Below, one piece after another: positions 39,300-49,431 of a stretch of DNA of 64,000 nucleotides. The stretch is from NCBI GenBank assembly GCA_945910005.1, contig OX246747.1, forward strand, positions 5,390,274-5,454,273. The letters are read 5' to 3'. Within the stretch, counting starts at the first letter, position 1; each line of letters starts with the position of its first letter. A program made the translations under genes and the position numbers. The DNA comes from Isoperla grammatica. Lineage: Eukaryota > Arthropoda > Insecta > Plecoptera > Perlodidae. The notes beneath the pieces are model-generated. The model did no database searches. It was not told the origin of the DNA and saw only the letters and a list, made by a program, of their open reading frames with translations.

Positions 39300-40080
39300 T
39301 GTTTTCCTCCAAACCCTTTAAAATTTCCACTCGTGGTCGCGTCTTGCACTATACCCACCCCTGTCCATTCTGCCTTGGATTTCCTTCCAACCTATCATTC
39401 CCCTTGCTGCCCTGTACAAGTTGCATAAATAACCTCTCCTTCCTTCCTTCTCTCCTTCAATGATTCCCACCCCAGCTCCCTCATCATTTCTGTAACGCTT
39501 TCGTAAACACTACCTCCCCTCCCCATCCTGGCACCTCCTCCTTCCCATTACCATCCTTGCCGCTTTCCACTGAAGCCTACCTGCTCCACCTCAGTGACCT
39601 CCCCCTTTCTATATGGGTCCCATGCAGCACTACCGTACTCCAGCACCGACCTAACCAGTCTTATAGGCCCTATCCTTCCTCGAGGAGGGAAGTTAAGGAT
39701 AGGGCCTACAAGACTGTGGTTAGGCCGGTGCTGGAGCACAGTCTTGTAGGCCATATCCTTCACTTCCCTACTCGAGGAGGGATAAGGCCTACAAGACTGA
39801 TTAGGCCGGTGCTGGAGCAGATTCAGGAAGTGGTGAGAAAGGGAAATAGGCCTAGCCCTATTTCCCTTTCTCACCTCTTCCTTAATCTGCTCCCCCCATC
39901 CCATTTCATCAGACAGCATCACCCCAAGGTAGGCCTACTTATATTTCCTTATTCATTCCGGCCTCTCTCCCATTATATAGTAGGCCCTCTCCTCCCTCTT
40001 CACCCTCCGTGAAAACCCGACCACCTTACACTTTCCCACATTCAATCCCATACCATTGGGTTTGAAATCCCATTCTATTC
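39300..40080 (-). pseudogene. Non-LTR RT thumb fragment with internal inverted duplications
   Basis: The minus strand encodes GKCKVVGFSRR, AYLGVMLSDEMGWGEQI and LVRSVLEYGSAAWDPY, the same blocks as in the 23370-23850 fragment. Between the last two blocks (39637-39895) three successive inverted repeats scramble the frame. Only the thumb region is present. Confidence 0.65.
39637..39895. repeat. Series of three inverted repeats in RT-derived DNA
   Basis: Arms pair at about 39637-39675 with 39696-39735, 39738-39758 with 39780-39800, and 39827-39852 with 39853-39881. The repeated words (CAAGACTG, GGCCGGTGCTGGAG) come from one short stretch of the RT gene, so these look like repeated snap-back copies. 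Confidence 0.7.
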
Positions 40081-40144
40081 TCCCCAATTCAATCATCAAT
40101 CAGTTTCATCATGAATGAACGATTATATTTTTGTAAAATATGTA

Positions 40145-40533
40145 CCTGCCCAGGGACTGCCACCTTATCGTGGTGGGCAGGTTTGCGTGCTTTGTTGTTC
40201 CCGAGAGCTATGCCGGCGGAAGCGTATGCTTCTGGTAGGGCCACCCAAGCCGGACTGGTCCAGAAGGAGAAGTCAGACGAAGTGCAGTCCACACCCTAAT
40301 CCCCTTTCCCCCCCACTGTCCCATTGAATATTTCTCCTCCCACTTGGCCCTGCCCTCCCTTGCTGGACTCCCGTATGACGACTCACGCGACGTACAATGG
40401 ATCTGATTCGGATGTGGTTTTATTCTTCATTATCATCTTTCTCATCTTCATTATCAGCCGCTCATCGTCTCGATTAGCCATCGTTGCATAAATATGAGAC
40501 GTTAAGCCCCATCAATCAATCAATCAATCAATC
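40145..40533 (+). mobile_element. SINE-like repeat, full-length head A copy
   Basis: Runs from CCTGCCCAGGGA to GAGACGTTAAGCCCC and an ATCA-repeat tail. Same order of parts as the copies at 54508 and 61283. No clear target duplication was found. Confidence 0.9.
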
Positions 40534-41002
40534 ATTGTAAAATATGTTATGTGGAAATAGCAAACCTGCTAAATACAGATATTATTTTACTGCTATTATA
40601 AGATCCTAGGCATGCACGCACTGGTAACTATTTCAATGTTAAACCTACCTGCAAACGCAATCACATTCGCACGGCTGAAACAATCCGGTTCACCTTCTCC
40701 CTTCCACAAGGCCAAATACTTTTTCCTTCGGTAATCCGCGTCGGAAGACAAAACTTTTCACGAAAGAACCCGGAACGATTCGCTTCACGTCCTATCGATA
40801 TAGTTAACATAAAGATACATTTCCAAAGTAGGCCCTAATCCAGTACACGTCCCGTCGTCTGTATGTTTTCGCCACAATTCACCAACCACGTGTTGCTTCA
40901 ACCTGTCCTGTTTCAACAAGAAGATAGAGGAAGTGCCGATTGCAAACCCCTTCCGGCCTTGTGAATGTAACACAGCCATCTTGAACATTGAGTCCACAAG
41001 TC
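40534..41002. other. Spacer, no firm gene
   Basis: A short frame on the minus strand ends at GCAG|GTAGGT near 40650 and could be an exon, but I see no domain in it. Confidence 0.35.
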
Positions 41003-41166
41003 CACATCCTCCCCACTCCCGTTTCCTCCCCTTCCCTTTTCTTCCCCGCCCTCCTACTTGACCCTTTCCTCCAAACACCCCCCTAGTTCATCTTCATATA
41101 TCACCCACTCATTGTCTCGATAAGCCTCGTTGCAAAAATATGAGACGTTAAGCCCAAATATCTATC
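41003..41166 (+). mobile_element. SINE tail fragment
   Basis: Has the pyrimidine-rich body, CCCACTCATTGTCTCG, ATATGAGACGTTAAGCCC and an ATCT-repeat end. The structured head is missing. Confidence 0.8.
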
Positions 41167-41196
41167 TGCAGCCTAGGGCCCTAGGCCTACATCCGC

Positions 41197-41312
41197 CCTT
41201 TCCCTCCCGTTTCACTTTCCTCGAAACATCTTCACCTGGGCTATCACCCATTCATCGTCTCGATTAGCAAAGTTGCAAAAAGATGAGACGTTAAGCCCAA
41301 ATATCTATCTCC
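41197..41312 (+). mobile_element. Second SINE tail fragment
   Basis: Shares the last 90 bp of the family (CATCGTCTCGATTAGC to GACGTTAAGCCC) and lies 30 bp after the previous fragment in the same orientation. Confidence 0.8.
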
Positions 41313-41682
41313 TCTGAAAGGTGAGCAAAGGGCCTACGTCGGTAAACAGTAAATACAAAATAATCGAAGAACGAACACCGAAGGTCTGGCCTACGCCTCT
41401 GTACTTTTAGGTTATGTTCAACCACGGACGGAAAGGGGCAAGTCCGCGTGACCGTCGAAGGCGCCAAATTAGTTCGAATTCGTCTAGACTCACGCGGCCG
41501 ATTAGATTGAAATAGGTAGGACCTATTGAAACAGATAAGGATGCGTGCTAGGTCTAGTTGCGTGTGCTGCGATGCTAAAACAATTTGTTGCATGACCCAA
41601 ACTTCGTTTCGTATTTTGCTTTGACGTTTCCATGTCATAAAATACAAGTATTTGAAGAATGTAAATAAAAGATTTTACTTAC
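41313..41682. other. Spacer, nothing recognised
   Basis: Non-coding between the SINE tails and the Myb/SANT exon. No repeat family was recognised. Confidence 0.4.
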
Positions 41683-42044
41683 CCGTCTTAAATATTTGAG
41701 CTTTTTTGTCAGCCTCCAGTTTCCTGGCATTTTTTTTTTTTATATTGACATAGCACGTTTTCAGGGAAGACATGGTTCGGAACGTCTTCGCGCACTTCGC
41801 GTTGAAGTCCGCCGCTACCAGCTCCCATGTCCTCTCCTTTTCTTTTGATGTGACGGCATCTGATTTCTTGGACTCTAATATCTTAACGTACGTATGCACA
41901 ATGTTGAGGAGAAATAATTTCTCCTCCTCGCTATAATTTGCGCTGCGTACAAATCTATTTGCAGACATTTCAAAAGGTGCGAATTGCAATACACGTAGTA
42001 GTAGTATACACCTTTTAAATGGCGCGATAAACAAAACACACATC

Positions 42045-42430
42045 CTTTTTGATATTTGATAATAGCGTAGCCTGTGGTTGAAAATTTCTATTGACCAATC
42101 AGAAATCGACGATTTGCATGATCCGCGGACTAGTTGGTCGACGGATTACGACAACTTGGTGAAACCGGGCCTAAGTATTCTAAAAACCCAGCTGCAACAA
42201 ACCTACGGAAGCTTTAACATGTCCTTCCATGCAAGCTTAATAACTTCTAGATGGTTGTGTACGAATCATCCGAGCCTCTGAACTAAGTAATGCAAATGTA
42301 TGCTAATACAGACTAATATTCAAGTCTATTTTAGAGCAGATAGTCCATAATGTTTCTCTGTCTGCTAGAATGTCGTCGCAATTGCAAAGAAAGTCTTGTT
42401 GTTATGTTATTGCTTGTAAAATTCTTCAAC
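42045..42430. other. Spacer upstream of the Myb/SANT exon
   Basis: No coding signal. May contain the promoter of the minus-strand MSANTD3-like gene, but no clear element is visible. Confidence 0.35.
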
Positions 42431-43035
42431 TTATATGTGTCGGTCGCAGGAAGCCATGAAACACAAAATTGTGTGTCGAAAATGATTGAAAATAGGTGAT
42501 AAGTGATAAGTGAAATTCAAATCTGTTACCTCGAGGATTAGTAATTTTTGAAAAATTATAACCATCCCTAATAGTATGTAAATTTGTCTCTAATAATGGT
42601 CCCTGTGAAGTTTGTAAAATTCTAATGGTACTGCTCAACACACTTGGCGGAGATGTGTTATCACGTGGCTGATCTAGAGCTGGGTCACTTGTAAACGTTG
42701 AATTTGAATCCATTGTTAAAGAGGGATCTCTTTGCAGTGTCACATCTAATTGTTCTTGTATGCTCTCTTGCACTCTCTTGCTTTTGAGGACACGGCTGCA
42801 GCTAGACTGGCCTTTTCCCAGCCACTTTCCCAAAACAATTTGAAAGCTAGCTAGTGCCATATATCGTAAAGATGTTAGCACCTGTGTGTGGACTGGTAAC
42901 GTATGTGATCGAGCCGTAGTAGCCCTGCCCAACACTGGCTCGAGCTCGTCACACAGTTCTATGATTACGTGACGAGGAAACCGATAGTTTCTCATCAGAT
43001 CGTTGTCCGAGAGATTTAAAGGATCGAGCCTGTCC
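42430..43035 (-). pseudogene. Harbinger transposase N-terminal exon (family 2)
   Basis: Begins after a TTTTTAG acceptor and encodes DRLDPLNLSDNDLMRNYRFP, then LEPVLGR, LTSLRYMALASFQIVLG and QSSCSRVL. This matches the helix-turn-helix region of HARBI1-type transposases (RF...I..L...L, L..LR..A.G.....G...G.S...+SR.+). The catalytic part is not adjacent; the remaining frame to about 42430 shows no catalytic motif. Confidence 0.6.
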
Positions 43036-43087
43036 CTAAAAACTCACCGTGGCCTTTCTACATGCTCATCAACCTCTTCAAAGCAAA

Positions 43088-43403
43088 CGCGAGGCCCGTC
43101 TGGGCCCGGGGAAGAATAGACCCAGAGTGACTCTGTAGTCGTAAGTGGTGACGGAAGGAGACCCTGTCCCTCCCTCCCCCCCCCCCCCCCACACTGTCCC
43201 ACTGAAGATTTATCCTCCCACTTGGCCCTGCCCTTCCTTGCTGGACTCCCATATTATGACGACCCACGCGACGTAGAATGGATTTGATTCGGATGTGGCT
43301 TTATTCTTAATCATCATCTTTATCATCTTCATTATCACCCGCTCATCGTCTCGATTAGCCATGTTGCAAAAATATGAGACGTTAAGCCCCATTAATCAAT
43401 CTT
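43088..43403 (+). mobile_element. SINE-like repeat with head C
   Basis: Has GGGCCCGGGGAAGAATAG and GACTCTGTAGTCGTAAG, then a C-run (about 43174-43190) and the shared body and tail (GAGACGTTAAGCCCC). About 86% similar by eye to 31951-32244. Confidence 0.85.
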
Positions 43404-43455
43404 CCTTTTTTATATTTATACATTGATTGTATGAATGAAAGCAGAATCTACTTAC

Positions 43456-43566
43456 CGCCTTGATGGATCGCGTTATTGGGGCTACAGCATTGACCGACTC
43501 TGCCACCATTTCCCACGCACGGTCCTTGTGTGCCCTTGTCAGAGTAGCACAGAACTCTCCATTCAT
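43456..43566 (-). pseudogene. Myb/SANT-like exon (Harbinger partner type)
   Basis: A 37-codon piece from an ATG at 43566 to the donor GCG|GTAAGT. It encodes TRAHKDRAWEMVAESVNAVA, the W...V..VN.V core of Myb_DNA-bind_5/NAIF1-like domains, followed by TRSIKA. Just downstream of a Harbinger transposase exon on the same strand. No other exons were found. Confidence 0.5.
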
Positions 43567-43627
43567 AGTGGCACTTCGATGCCAGTTATGTAAATTAATA
43601 GCTATACGTTTTAGACATTAACATAGT

Positions 43628-43790
43628 AGAGTCAAATATTATTCACACATAGAAACTGTGATTCATCTACCAGATGTATATTATATTTCGTTAACGTTGC
43701 CTAATTTTGCGCTTTTTAAAAATTGGTTAATATTTTACCTCCCAAAAATATCATTGTAACGGGAATAGGATGACATGGCAAATGACTTGC
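43628..43790 (+). repeat. Dispersed repeat, copy 1
   Basis: Begins GAGTCAAATATTATTCACAC and includes CATTGTAACGGGAATAGG; copy 2 is at 47299-47475. The two are roughly 80% alike by eye. Family unknown. Confidence 0.6.
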
Positions 43791-43882
43791 ACAATAATGA
43801 GACGTTATCACATTATCAGGTTCACTTCACTTCAGTCTTCGGCCGAGAATGGAGTTTATATTGTATGTTGAAAGAAACTCAC

Positions 43883-44082
43883 CTGTCGTGCTCGTATTCC
43901 AAATTTCCTTCAATTTGCTCCAGCACCATAAACACTGACTGTTTCGAAATGCAGAAACGCGTTAAAAAGTCGTGGTCGTCGTACATTTCAAAGTAATTCT
44001 TACGTTCCCTTATTACTCTCGGCCGTCTCTCCTTCATTTCGAGAAACTGGCGATCATCTGCATCGTCACTTGAAAATGACAC
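43883..44082 (-). pseudogene. Harbinger transposase first exon (family 3)
   Basis: From an ATG at 44082 to a donor |GTGAGT at 43883. It encodes RVIRERKNYFEMYDDHDFLT and RFCISKQSVFMVLEQIEGNL, the helical N-terminus of HARBI1-like transposases. No catalytic exon is adjacent. Confidence 0.6.
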
Positions 44083-44210
44083 ATCTTACACAAGATGTAA
44101 GATAAAATCCACACTAATAGAAAACTTGTCAGATAAAACTGACCCAACCGACAACGTTTTAAAGTTCCTTTAATCAATTAATCTCATAAACAATTTTTAA
44201 ATAGGAAAAA

Positions 44211-44262
44211 AGGCACTGATTACCCAGATGTTTTGTGCCTTAACCACAAATAATAATAATTA
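44211..44262 (+). repeat. GGCAC hairpin plus AAT-repeat tail
   Basis: AAGGCACTGATTACCCAGAT then TTTTGTGCCTTAACCAC and (AAT)n form a stem (AAGGCAC/GTGCCTT) followed by a microsatellite. The same unit is at 63314-63382. Looks like the 3' end of a retroposon family. Confidence 0.5.
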
Positions 44263-44516
44263 AGCGAGCGAAGCGAGCGTCTCCACGAGACTCGTGGCAC
44301 TTTATTCTGTTTTTTTTTTACGTCTGTCGATAGCGGTCGAACGGAAAGTCCGATCAACTTGAAGTTTGGACCATTCACAAGCCTCAATGTCAATTGAAGT
44401 ATGCTAGGGTCCGTGCATGTTTAGTGGAGACCACTCGGACAACAAAGCAGTCGATCCGACCGACGAGCGCGCGCCGAACTTATATTTACCTGGTTTGTAA
44501 ACCCCTCGTTAGGGGG
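44263..44516. other. Spacer with GCGAGCGAAGCGAGCG motif
   Basis: The motif is followed by CCACGAG-A-CTCGTGG, a 7-bp stem. No gene was recognised. Confidence 0.4.
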
Positions 44517-45761
44517 CTAGTCGGGCCGACTTGATTTGGTTACTTCTGCATAGGTACGCTTTGTATGCGAAGTTATGGGCATACGAATGTGTTGGTTCTT
44601 GTGTTGTGTGGTCTGAGTGTCACGGTGGAGTGTGGTGGTTGCAGGTTTCTGTTGTGCTGCACGTTGGTTCTTGTGTTGTGTGGTCTGAGTGTCACGGTGG
44701 AGTGTGGTGGTTGCAGGTTTCTGTTGTGCTGCACGTTGGTTCTTGTGTTGTGTGGTCTGAGTGTCACGGTGGAGTGTGGTGGTTGCAGGTTTCTGTTGTG
44801 CTGCACGTTGGTTCTTGTGTTGTGTGGTCTGAGTGTCACGGTGGAGTGTGGTGGTTGCAGGTTTCTGTTGTGCTGCACGTTGGTTCTTGTGTTGTGTGGT
44901 CTGAGTGTCACGGTGGAGTGTGGTGGTTGCAGGTTTCTGTTGTGCTGCACGTTGGTTCTTGTGTTGTGTGGTCTGAGTGTCACGGTGGAGTGTGGTGGTT
45001 GCAGGTTTCTGTTGTGCTGCACGTTGGTTCTTGTGTTGTGTGGTCTGAGTGTCACGGTGGAGTGTGGTGGTTGCAGGTTTCTGTTGTGCTGCACGTTGGT
45101 TCTTGTGTTGTGTGGTCTGAGTGTCACGGTGGAGTGTGGTGGTTGCAGGTTTCTGTTGTGCTGCACGTTGGTTCTTGTGTTGTGTGGTCTGAGTGTCACG
45201 GTGGAGTGTGGTGGTTGCAGGTCTCTGTTGTGCTGCACGTTGGTTCTTGTGTTGTGTGGTTTGAGTGTCACGGTGGAGTGTGGTTGTTGCAGGTTTCTGT
45301 TGTGCTGCACGTTGGTTCTTGTGTTGTGTGGTTTGAGTGTCACGGTGGAGTGTGGTTGTTGCAGGTTTCTGTTGTGCTGCACGTTGGTTCTTGTGTTGTG
45401 TGGTCTGAGTGTCACGGTGGAGTGTGGTGGTTGCAGGTTTCTGTTGTGCTGCACGTTGGTTCTTGTGTTGTGTGGTTTGAGTGTCACGGTGGAGTGTGGT
45501 GGTTGCAGGTTTCTGTTGTGCTGCACGTTGGTTCTTGTGTTGTGTGGTCTGAGTGCCACGGTGGAGTGTGGTGGTTGCAGGTTTCTGTTGTGCTGCACGT
45601 TGGTTCTTGTGTTGTGTGGTCTGAGTGTCACGGTGGAGTGTGGTGGTTGCAGGTTTCTGTTGTGATGCACGTTGGTTCTTGTGTTGTGTAGTCTGAGTGT
45701 CACGGTGGAGTGTGGTGTTTCCATAACTACACTCGTCACGAGAGAATGATTTACTTCCCAA
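44517..45761 (-). CDS. Repetitive open frame: 24-residue repeat x16 with unique ends
   Basis: The minus-strand frame is open over 414 codons and has no ATG near its start (it begins at TTG); it stays open for about 13 codons upstream. Each 24-residue unit reads TTLHRDTQTTQHKNQRAAQQ plus KPAT, very hydrophilic and Gln/Thr/Arg/His-rich. The unique C-terminus ends in KRTYAEVTKSSRPD. The TYAEVTK phrase resembles the start of some non-LTR ORF1 proteins. Because the unit is 72 bp, other frames and the other strand are also open, so openness alone is weak evidence. Unique in-frame ends favour this strand. Confidence 0.35.
   Translation of the reverse strand: MGSKSFSRDECSYGNTTLHRDTQTTQHKNQRASQQKPATTTLHRDTQTTQHKNQRAAQQKPATTTLHRGTQTTQHKNQRAAQQKPATTTLHRDTQTTQHKNQRAAQQKPATTTLHRDTQTTQHKNQRAAQQKPATTTLHRDTQTTQHKNQRAAQQKPATTTLHRDTQTTQHKNQRAAQQRPATTTLHRDTQTTQHKNQRAAQQKPATTTLHRDTQTTQHKNQRAAQQKPATTTLHRDTQTTQHKNQRAAQQKPATTTLHRDTQTTQHKNQRAAQQKPATTTLHRDTQTTQHKNQRAAQQKPATTTLHRDTQTTQHKNQRAAQQKPATTTLHRDTQTTQHKNQRAAQQKPATTTLHRDTQTTQHKNQRAAQQKPATTTLHRDTQTTQHKNQHIRMPITSHTKRTYAEVTKSSRPD
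44591..45716. repeat. Minisatellite, 16 copies of a 72-bp unit
   Basis: GTTGGTTCTTGTGTTGTGTG recurs every 72 bp from 44591 to 45671. Most copies are identical; several have single changes (for example TTTGAG for CTGAG, GTTGTTGC for GTGGTTGC), and two neighbouring units share the same variants. This points to recent expansion by unequal exchange. Confidence 0.98.
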
Positions 45762-46070
45762 CCATGGTAATGTGGATTTAAATGCGCACCGGACTATTAT
45801 AATGTCAATTTAAGTTCTTATAATCCAATTAAAGACAGAAATTGGCATTGTTTTACATAGGGCACCAATTATTCATGTTTAGCAAGGTATTATTTATAAT
45901 AATTGATAATTTAATGTTTCTCTTACTACTCTTCACGAGAGAATGACATTTACTTCCCAACCATAATGTCTAATAAGTTCTTATAATCCAATTAAAGACA
46001 GAAATAGGCATTGTTATGCTATGGGAACCAAAAATTATTGTTTTGTAAAACATTATTTTTAATTGTAGAC
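45735..46070. repeat. Two diverged direct copies of a ~140-bp unit
   Basis: CACGAGAGAATGA, TTACTTCCCAACCAT and TAATCCAATTAAAGACAG occur in both 45735-45870 and 45932-46070, about 198 bp apart. The unit overlaps the flank of the minisatellite frame. Confidence 0.7.
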
Positions 46071-46205
46071 AGTGTAAACTCGCTTCTACACAAAACTTAA
46101 CGTTACAAATTTTCAGACTATTGAAATGTGGATTTAGGTTTCGGGCTATATAAGCTGCGCGCTGCCAGGCAGGAGCATCAGTCATCTTCAGAACTCCGAC
46201 CTAGT

Positions 46206-46332
46206 GACTTCAAGCGAATGTGGCTGTATTCTTCATCGTCATCTTTCTTATTTTCAATACCACCCGCTCATCGTCTCGATTAGACATTGTTGCAAAAATA
46301 TATGACGTTAAGCCCGATTTATCAATCCATCA
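46206..46332 (+). mobile_element. SINE tail fragment
   Basis: Shares TGTGGCTGTATTCTTCATC, CCCGCTCATCGTCTCGATTA and GACGTTAAGCCC with the family, and ends in ATCAATCC repeats. The head is missing. Confidence 0.8.
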
Positions 46333-47480
46333 ATCTGACCCCATGGCGTGTGAAACCAAGGCTTACACCACCATCAGAAAAAAACTAACGCCACTGCACC
46401 AGTGCTTTCTTCATGACAAACGGCCCAGCCCTCAAAATTAACAATAGAACTGCGCCGCCCCGCACCTCCACCTTCTACAGCAGTGGGTATACAGACAACG
46501 CGCGCCTCGGAAGTCAGTCGACGTTAGGCTATTGAATAAGAAGGACGTGATAGGGACTCGTGAACATGCCAGATGCAATTTTGGCGAAATGTGGAGCAAC
46601 GGGTGACTGACTTTGGTCTGCACCAAATACTCACACAGGGGGGCCTAATATCCCGGAAGACAACAAATCCATATGTATATATGGATTTTTTTAAATTTTG
46701 AAATTGCCTTGTATTACCTAATTTTGAAATGGCACGGAGACAAAAAATGAAAGAAGAAATTTACTTTCGTTGGTGACGCGTCCATTCTTTTGGATCGACA
46801 TCCACAATACAATAAATGTCGTTCCGGAAGACGGTTCGAAGCCGGGTAGGCTCGTGCCCGAGACTCGTACACGCGGCGGGTCTACACACGTAGGGAATAT
46901 CACGGCATTGTAGGGTACAGTCGCTGACTAGAGCTGGATCGAGGAGGTTCTCCAAGTGAGTGTATCTTCAACTCTGTACATCCACTATGCGGTATTTAAT
47001 AACCGATAGACGTGTCGACATCATTTTGTCAACTATTTTAATCTGTGTTCAATAAATGTTTATACACAAATACATACGACACGAAAATGTTCATTGTAAC
47101 CCACATCACATTTCATGCAATTTTTGTAATCTTTTTTCGTAATAAAATATCAAAACTTACGAATGTATGCAATAACTACGTCGTTGTTGTTGAACATCAC
47201 CACCGATAATCCACATTTCTCGAAATTACAAGTTGATTGCAAATTGATTACAAATAACCATCATGCCAGTGATCTTAATTAATAGCTCATTTACATACAA
47301 GAGTCAAATATTATTCACACATAGAAACTGTCAGTAATCTACGACACGTTTACGTTTCGTTGACGTTGCCTAGTTGTGCGCTTTTAGTCCTGGTCAATGG
47401 GTTAATATTATTTAACCAAACAACAAAAATCATTGTAATGGGAACAGGATGACAAGCCAAATGAATTGACGACACATATT
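46333..47480. other. Mostly non-coding; dispersed repeat copy 2
   Basis: A minus-strand frame at 46761-46955 has an exon-like end (GAAAG|GTAAAT) but no recognised domain. 47299-47475 is the second copy of the repeat seen at 43628-43790. Confidence 0.45.
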
Positions 47481-47527
47481 TTATTAGTTTTTTGTCGTTT
47501 TTGACATTTTGACACATGCCTCCTCAT

Positions 47528-47880
47528 TCATATCTCTGAACATTTCATTGAGGCCTTCAATATGTCCTTTGTTTCGTTAGCGACAAAGCAATAAGCTATG
47601 ACTCTTCCATTTCCACACCCATCCATTACCATGACATGTATAAGGGGCATTCCAAGTTTGTTAATTGTGCTTGTCGTGTCCATTATGACGACCTCGGGAA
47701 ACTTTAACATGGTAGTTCTCATATCGTCAGTCTGGAGGTATTTCATGGCAATAGTCTCGCCCTTAAACCCCAACGATACGCGAGCATGGGGATCGTAAAC
47801 TTTGATCGTTTCCAATTCATTTAAAAGCTGTTCTGTATCGGATAAATTCTTGGGTTTTAATTTTTGTGTAGGTCGGCGTT
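47528..47880 (-). pseudogene. MULE/ZSWIM-type transposase fragment
   Basis: The frame encodes AMKYLQTDDMRTTMLKFPEV, then VIMDTTSTINKLGMPL and GRVIAYCFVANET. This matches the first part of the Mutator-like DDE domain shared with ZSWIM1/3-type proteins (the D in MDTT is the first catalytic Asp). The second and third catalytic residues and the SWIM finger are absent. Upstream codons to 47965 look unrelated. Confidence 0.6.
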
Positions 47881-47965
47881 GAAATAGTAAAAGTAACGTG
47901 AAGGTTAAGTCCAGGATAGGTATGGATAGTTCCATTCTAATCCCATTCTTATAGGGAACCCGCAA

Positions 47966-49260
47966 CTGACGTCACATCCGGACTAAGACAATGGAACAAA
48001 TTAATTGAACTGATGGACACCAATCAGCTGTCAAAATAATAAAATTGCAACCATACATATAAAAACAAGTGTAGCGATAGTAACTTCTCGCCATTTAAAA
48101 CTTTAATGATGGACAACGACTATGTGAAAGTTTTGTATGTTTATTTGTTTGCTTTTTGTTTTGTTTTCCAAAATCAGATGATATTTTTTTGACAGCTTGT
48201 TGTTTGTTCATCGATTCAATTCATTTGTTTCATTGTTGTTTTTTGGTGTTGCTAGTAGCCTATAGGTAGTATACAATTGACATAGTCACATGTGTGATAT
48301 CACTGATACAGCCATATTCGGGAGGCCTTTTGGCATATTACGACGATAATTTTGACCAACCATGCACACAATTTTGTTCAGATTTGATAAAAAAGGTATT
48401 GTCTCACCTGATATTGCAAATATCTTTGGACGTCACACATTTGTGTGAGTAAGCAATGATATGATGCTGCAGAATTGCCGGCGGCATTTAATACGTTATT
48501 AGCTTCTCAGCATGCTGGATAAAAGTTGACCAGGCCTTATGCACGTGGGTATTCAATAATTTCAAATTTGGGTATCTAAATGGTCCGTGAGGCCATGCCT
48601 CTTAATACCCCAATTTACTATACCGACATATCGGGGTTCTCGTGGACCGAACCTGGCTGGGAAAGTCTACGACGCAATTTTCCCACGTGGTTGTCGTCCG
48701 TGAAAATCCGACCTCGCCGGAGAGCAACCATAATTTACTTATTACATACATCTTGGTAGCGCGAATGACCCTCGCCGTTAAAAGCGCCCTAAAAGAAAAA
48801 AAAAAACAATGTTTCAAACTGTTGATGGCCCAATGCATTGAGTTGTTTACAGTATCCTGTGCCGATTAAGCAGCAACTTTATATTCTGTTTGTGAGACTC
48901 GACAAAATTTGTGGTGCATGTCCCTAGGTTGATGGAAGTTATCCGGAATGGTAAATGTGTGTTATCAACTATGTAAAAAAAAATCATCACTGCATAACTG
49001 AACTGTGGACACAGCAATTCGATGTTAAACAAAATAAGAAAAATCTATTTCAAATATTGTACAGCATGAATAACAACAATAAACATACCAACCCTGTCTA
49101 TATAGCCTATTTCAATGCCGCAATTCCTACGAATTTGGCCTACATATGACACATTATTATAACTGTTATAGGCACATGGTAGGCCTAGGCTACGATAACT
49201 CACCATCCTTCTTTGCTCCAGACTTGTAGGCTTTATACTTTTTTTTATATCTATCACAGC
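47966..49260. other. Long stretch without a recognised gene
   Basis: AT-rich. A minus-strand open stretch at 48602-48838 after a possible acceptor is unrecognised. No repeats of known family were noticed. Confidence 0.4.
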
Positions 49261-49264
49261 TCTC

Positions 49265-49420
49265 AGGTATGGCGAACACGATCGACTTCTTCAGTCGACT
49301 TCTTCATCGACTTCATCACCTCTTCCCACGCTGCGTTTTTTTTTTCGTTTGTGAGGGTCGGAGAGATTGCCATTGAGGACTTTCAGCCTCTTGCCAACCC
49401 CGTTATTATGGCCCGAAGCT
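49265..49420 (-). pseudogene. Myb/SANT-like exon remnant
   Basis: The minus strand reads DELRAIITGLARG, a stop, then ISPTLTNEKKNAAWEEVMKS, similar to the N-terminal half of NAIF1-like Myb domains associated with Harbinger elements. It has one in-frame TGA and a further stop after RVRHT. A SINE inserted just beside it. Confidence 0.45.
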
Positions 49421-49431
49421 CATCGGTGAAG

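Larger units (their letters stand above)
36706..41968 (-). pseudogene. MSANTD3-like Myb/SANT gene, four exons, two in-frame stops
   Basis: Exon 1 (41968-41683) encodes a Myb/SANT-like domain (NYSEEEKLFLLNIV, ESKKSDAVTSKEKERTWELV, then CYVNIKKK) similar to vertebrate MSANTD3, ending ACGG|GTAAGT. Exon 2 is 38157-38000 (donor CAG|GTAATT). Exon 3 is 37139-36996 (donor AAG|GTAAGT). Exon 4 is 36871-36706 and encodes a heptad coiled coil (ETKVSALEATVLRKDEELAK), donor G|GTGAGT. All junction phases agree (1, 0, 0, 1). Exon 2 has one in-frame TAG and exon 3 one TAA. Proteins of this type occur both as host genes and as Harbinger partners. The terminal exon was not found. Intron 1 is filled with repeats. 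Confidence 0.55.

Noticed and set aside
44272..44320. Helitron end suggested by GCGAGCGAAGCGAGCG and a nearby stem
   Set aside because: No CTRR end at the right distance, no TC start and no Rep/helicase sequence were seen.
44531..45691. Long plus-strand frames across the minisatellite
   Set aside because: They exist only because the 72-bp unit has no stop in those frames; unlike the minus frame they gain no recognisable unique ends.
44591..45716. CRISPR-like array
   Set aside because: The units are directly abutting 72-mers with no unique spacers, in an animal genome.
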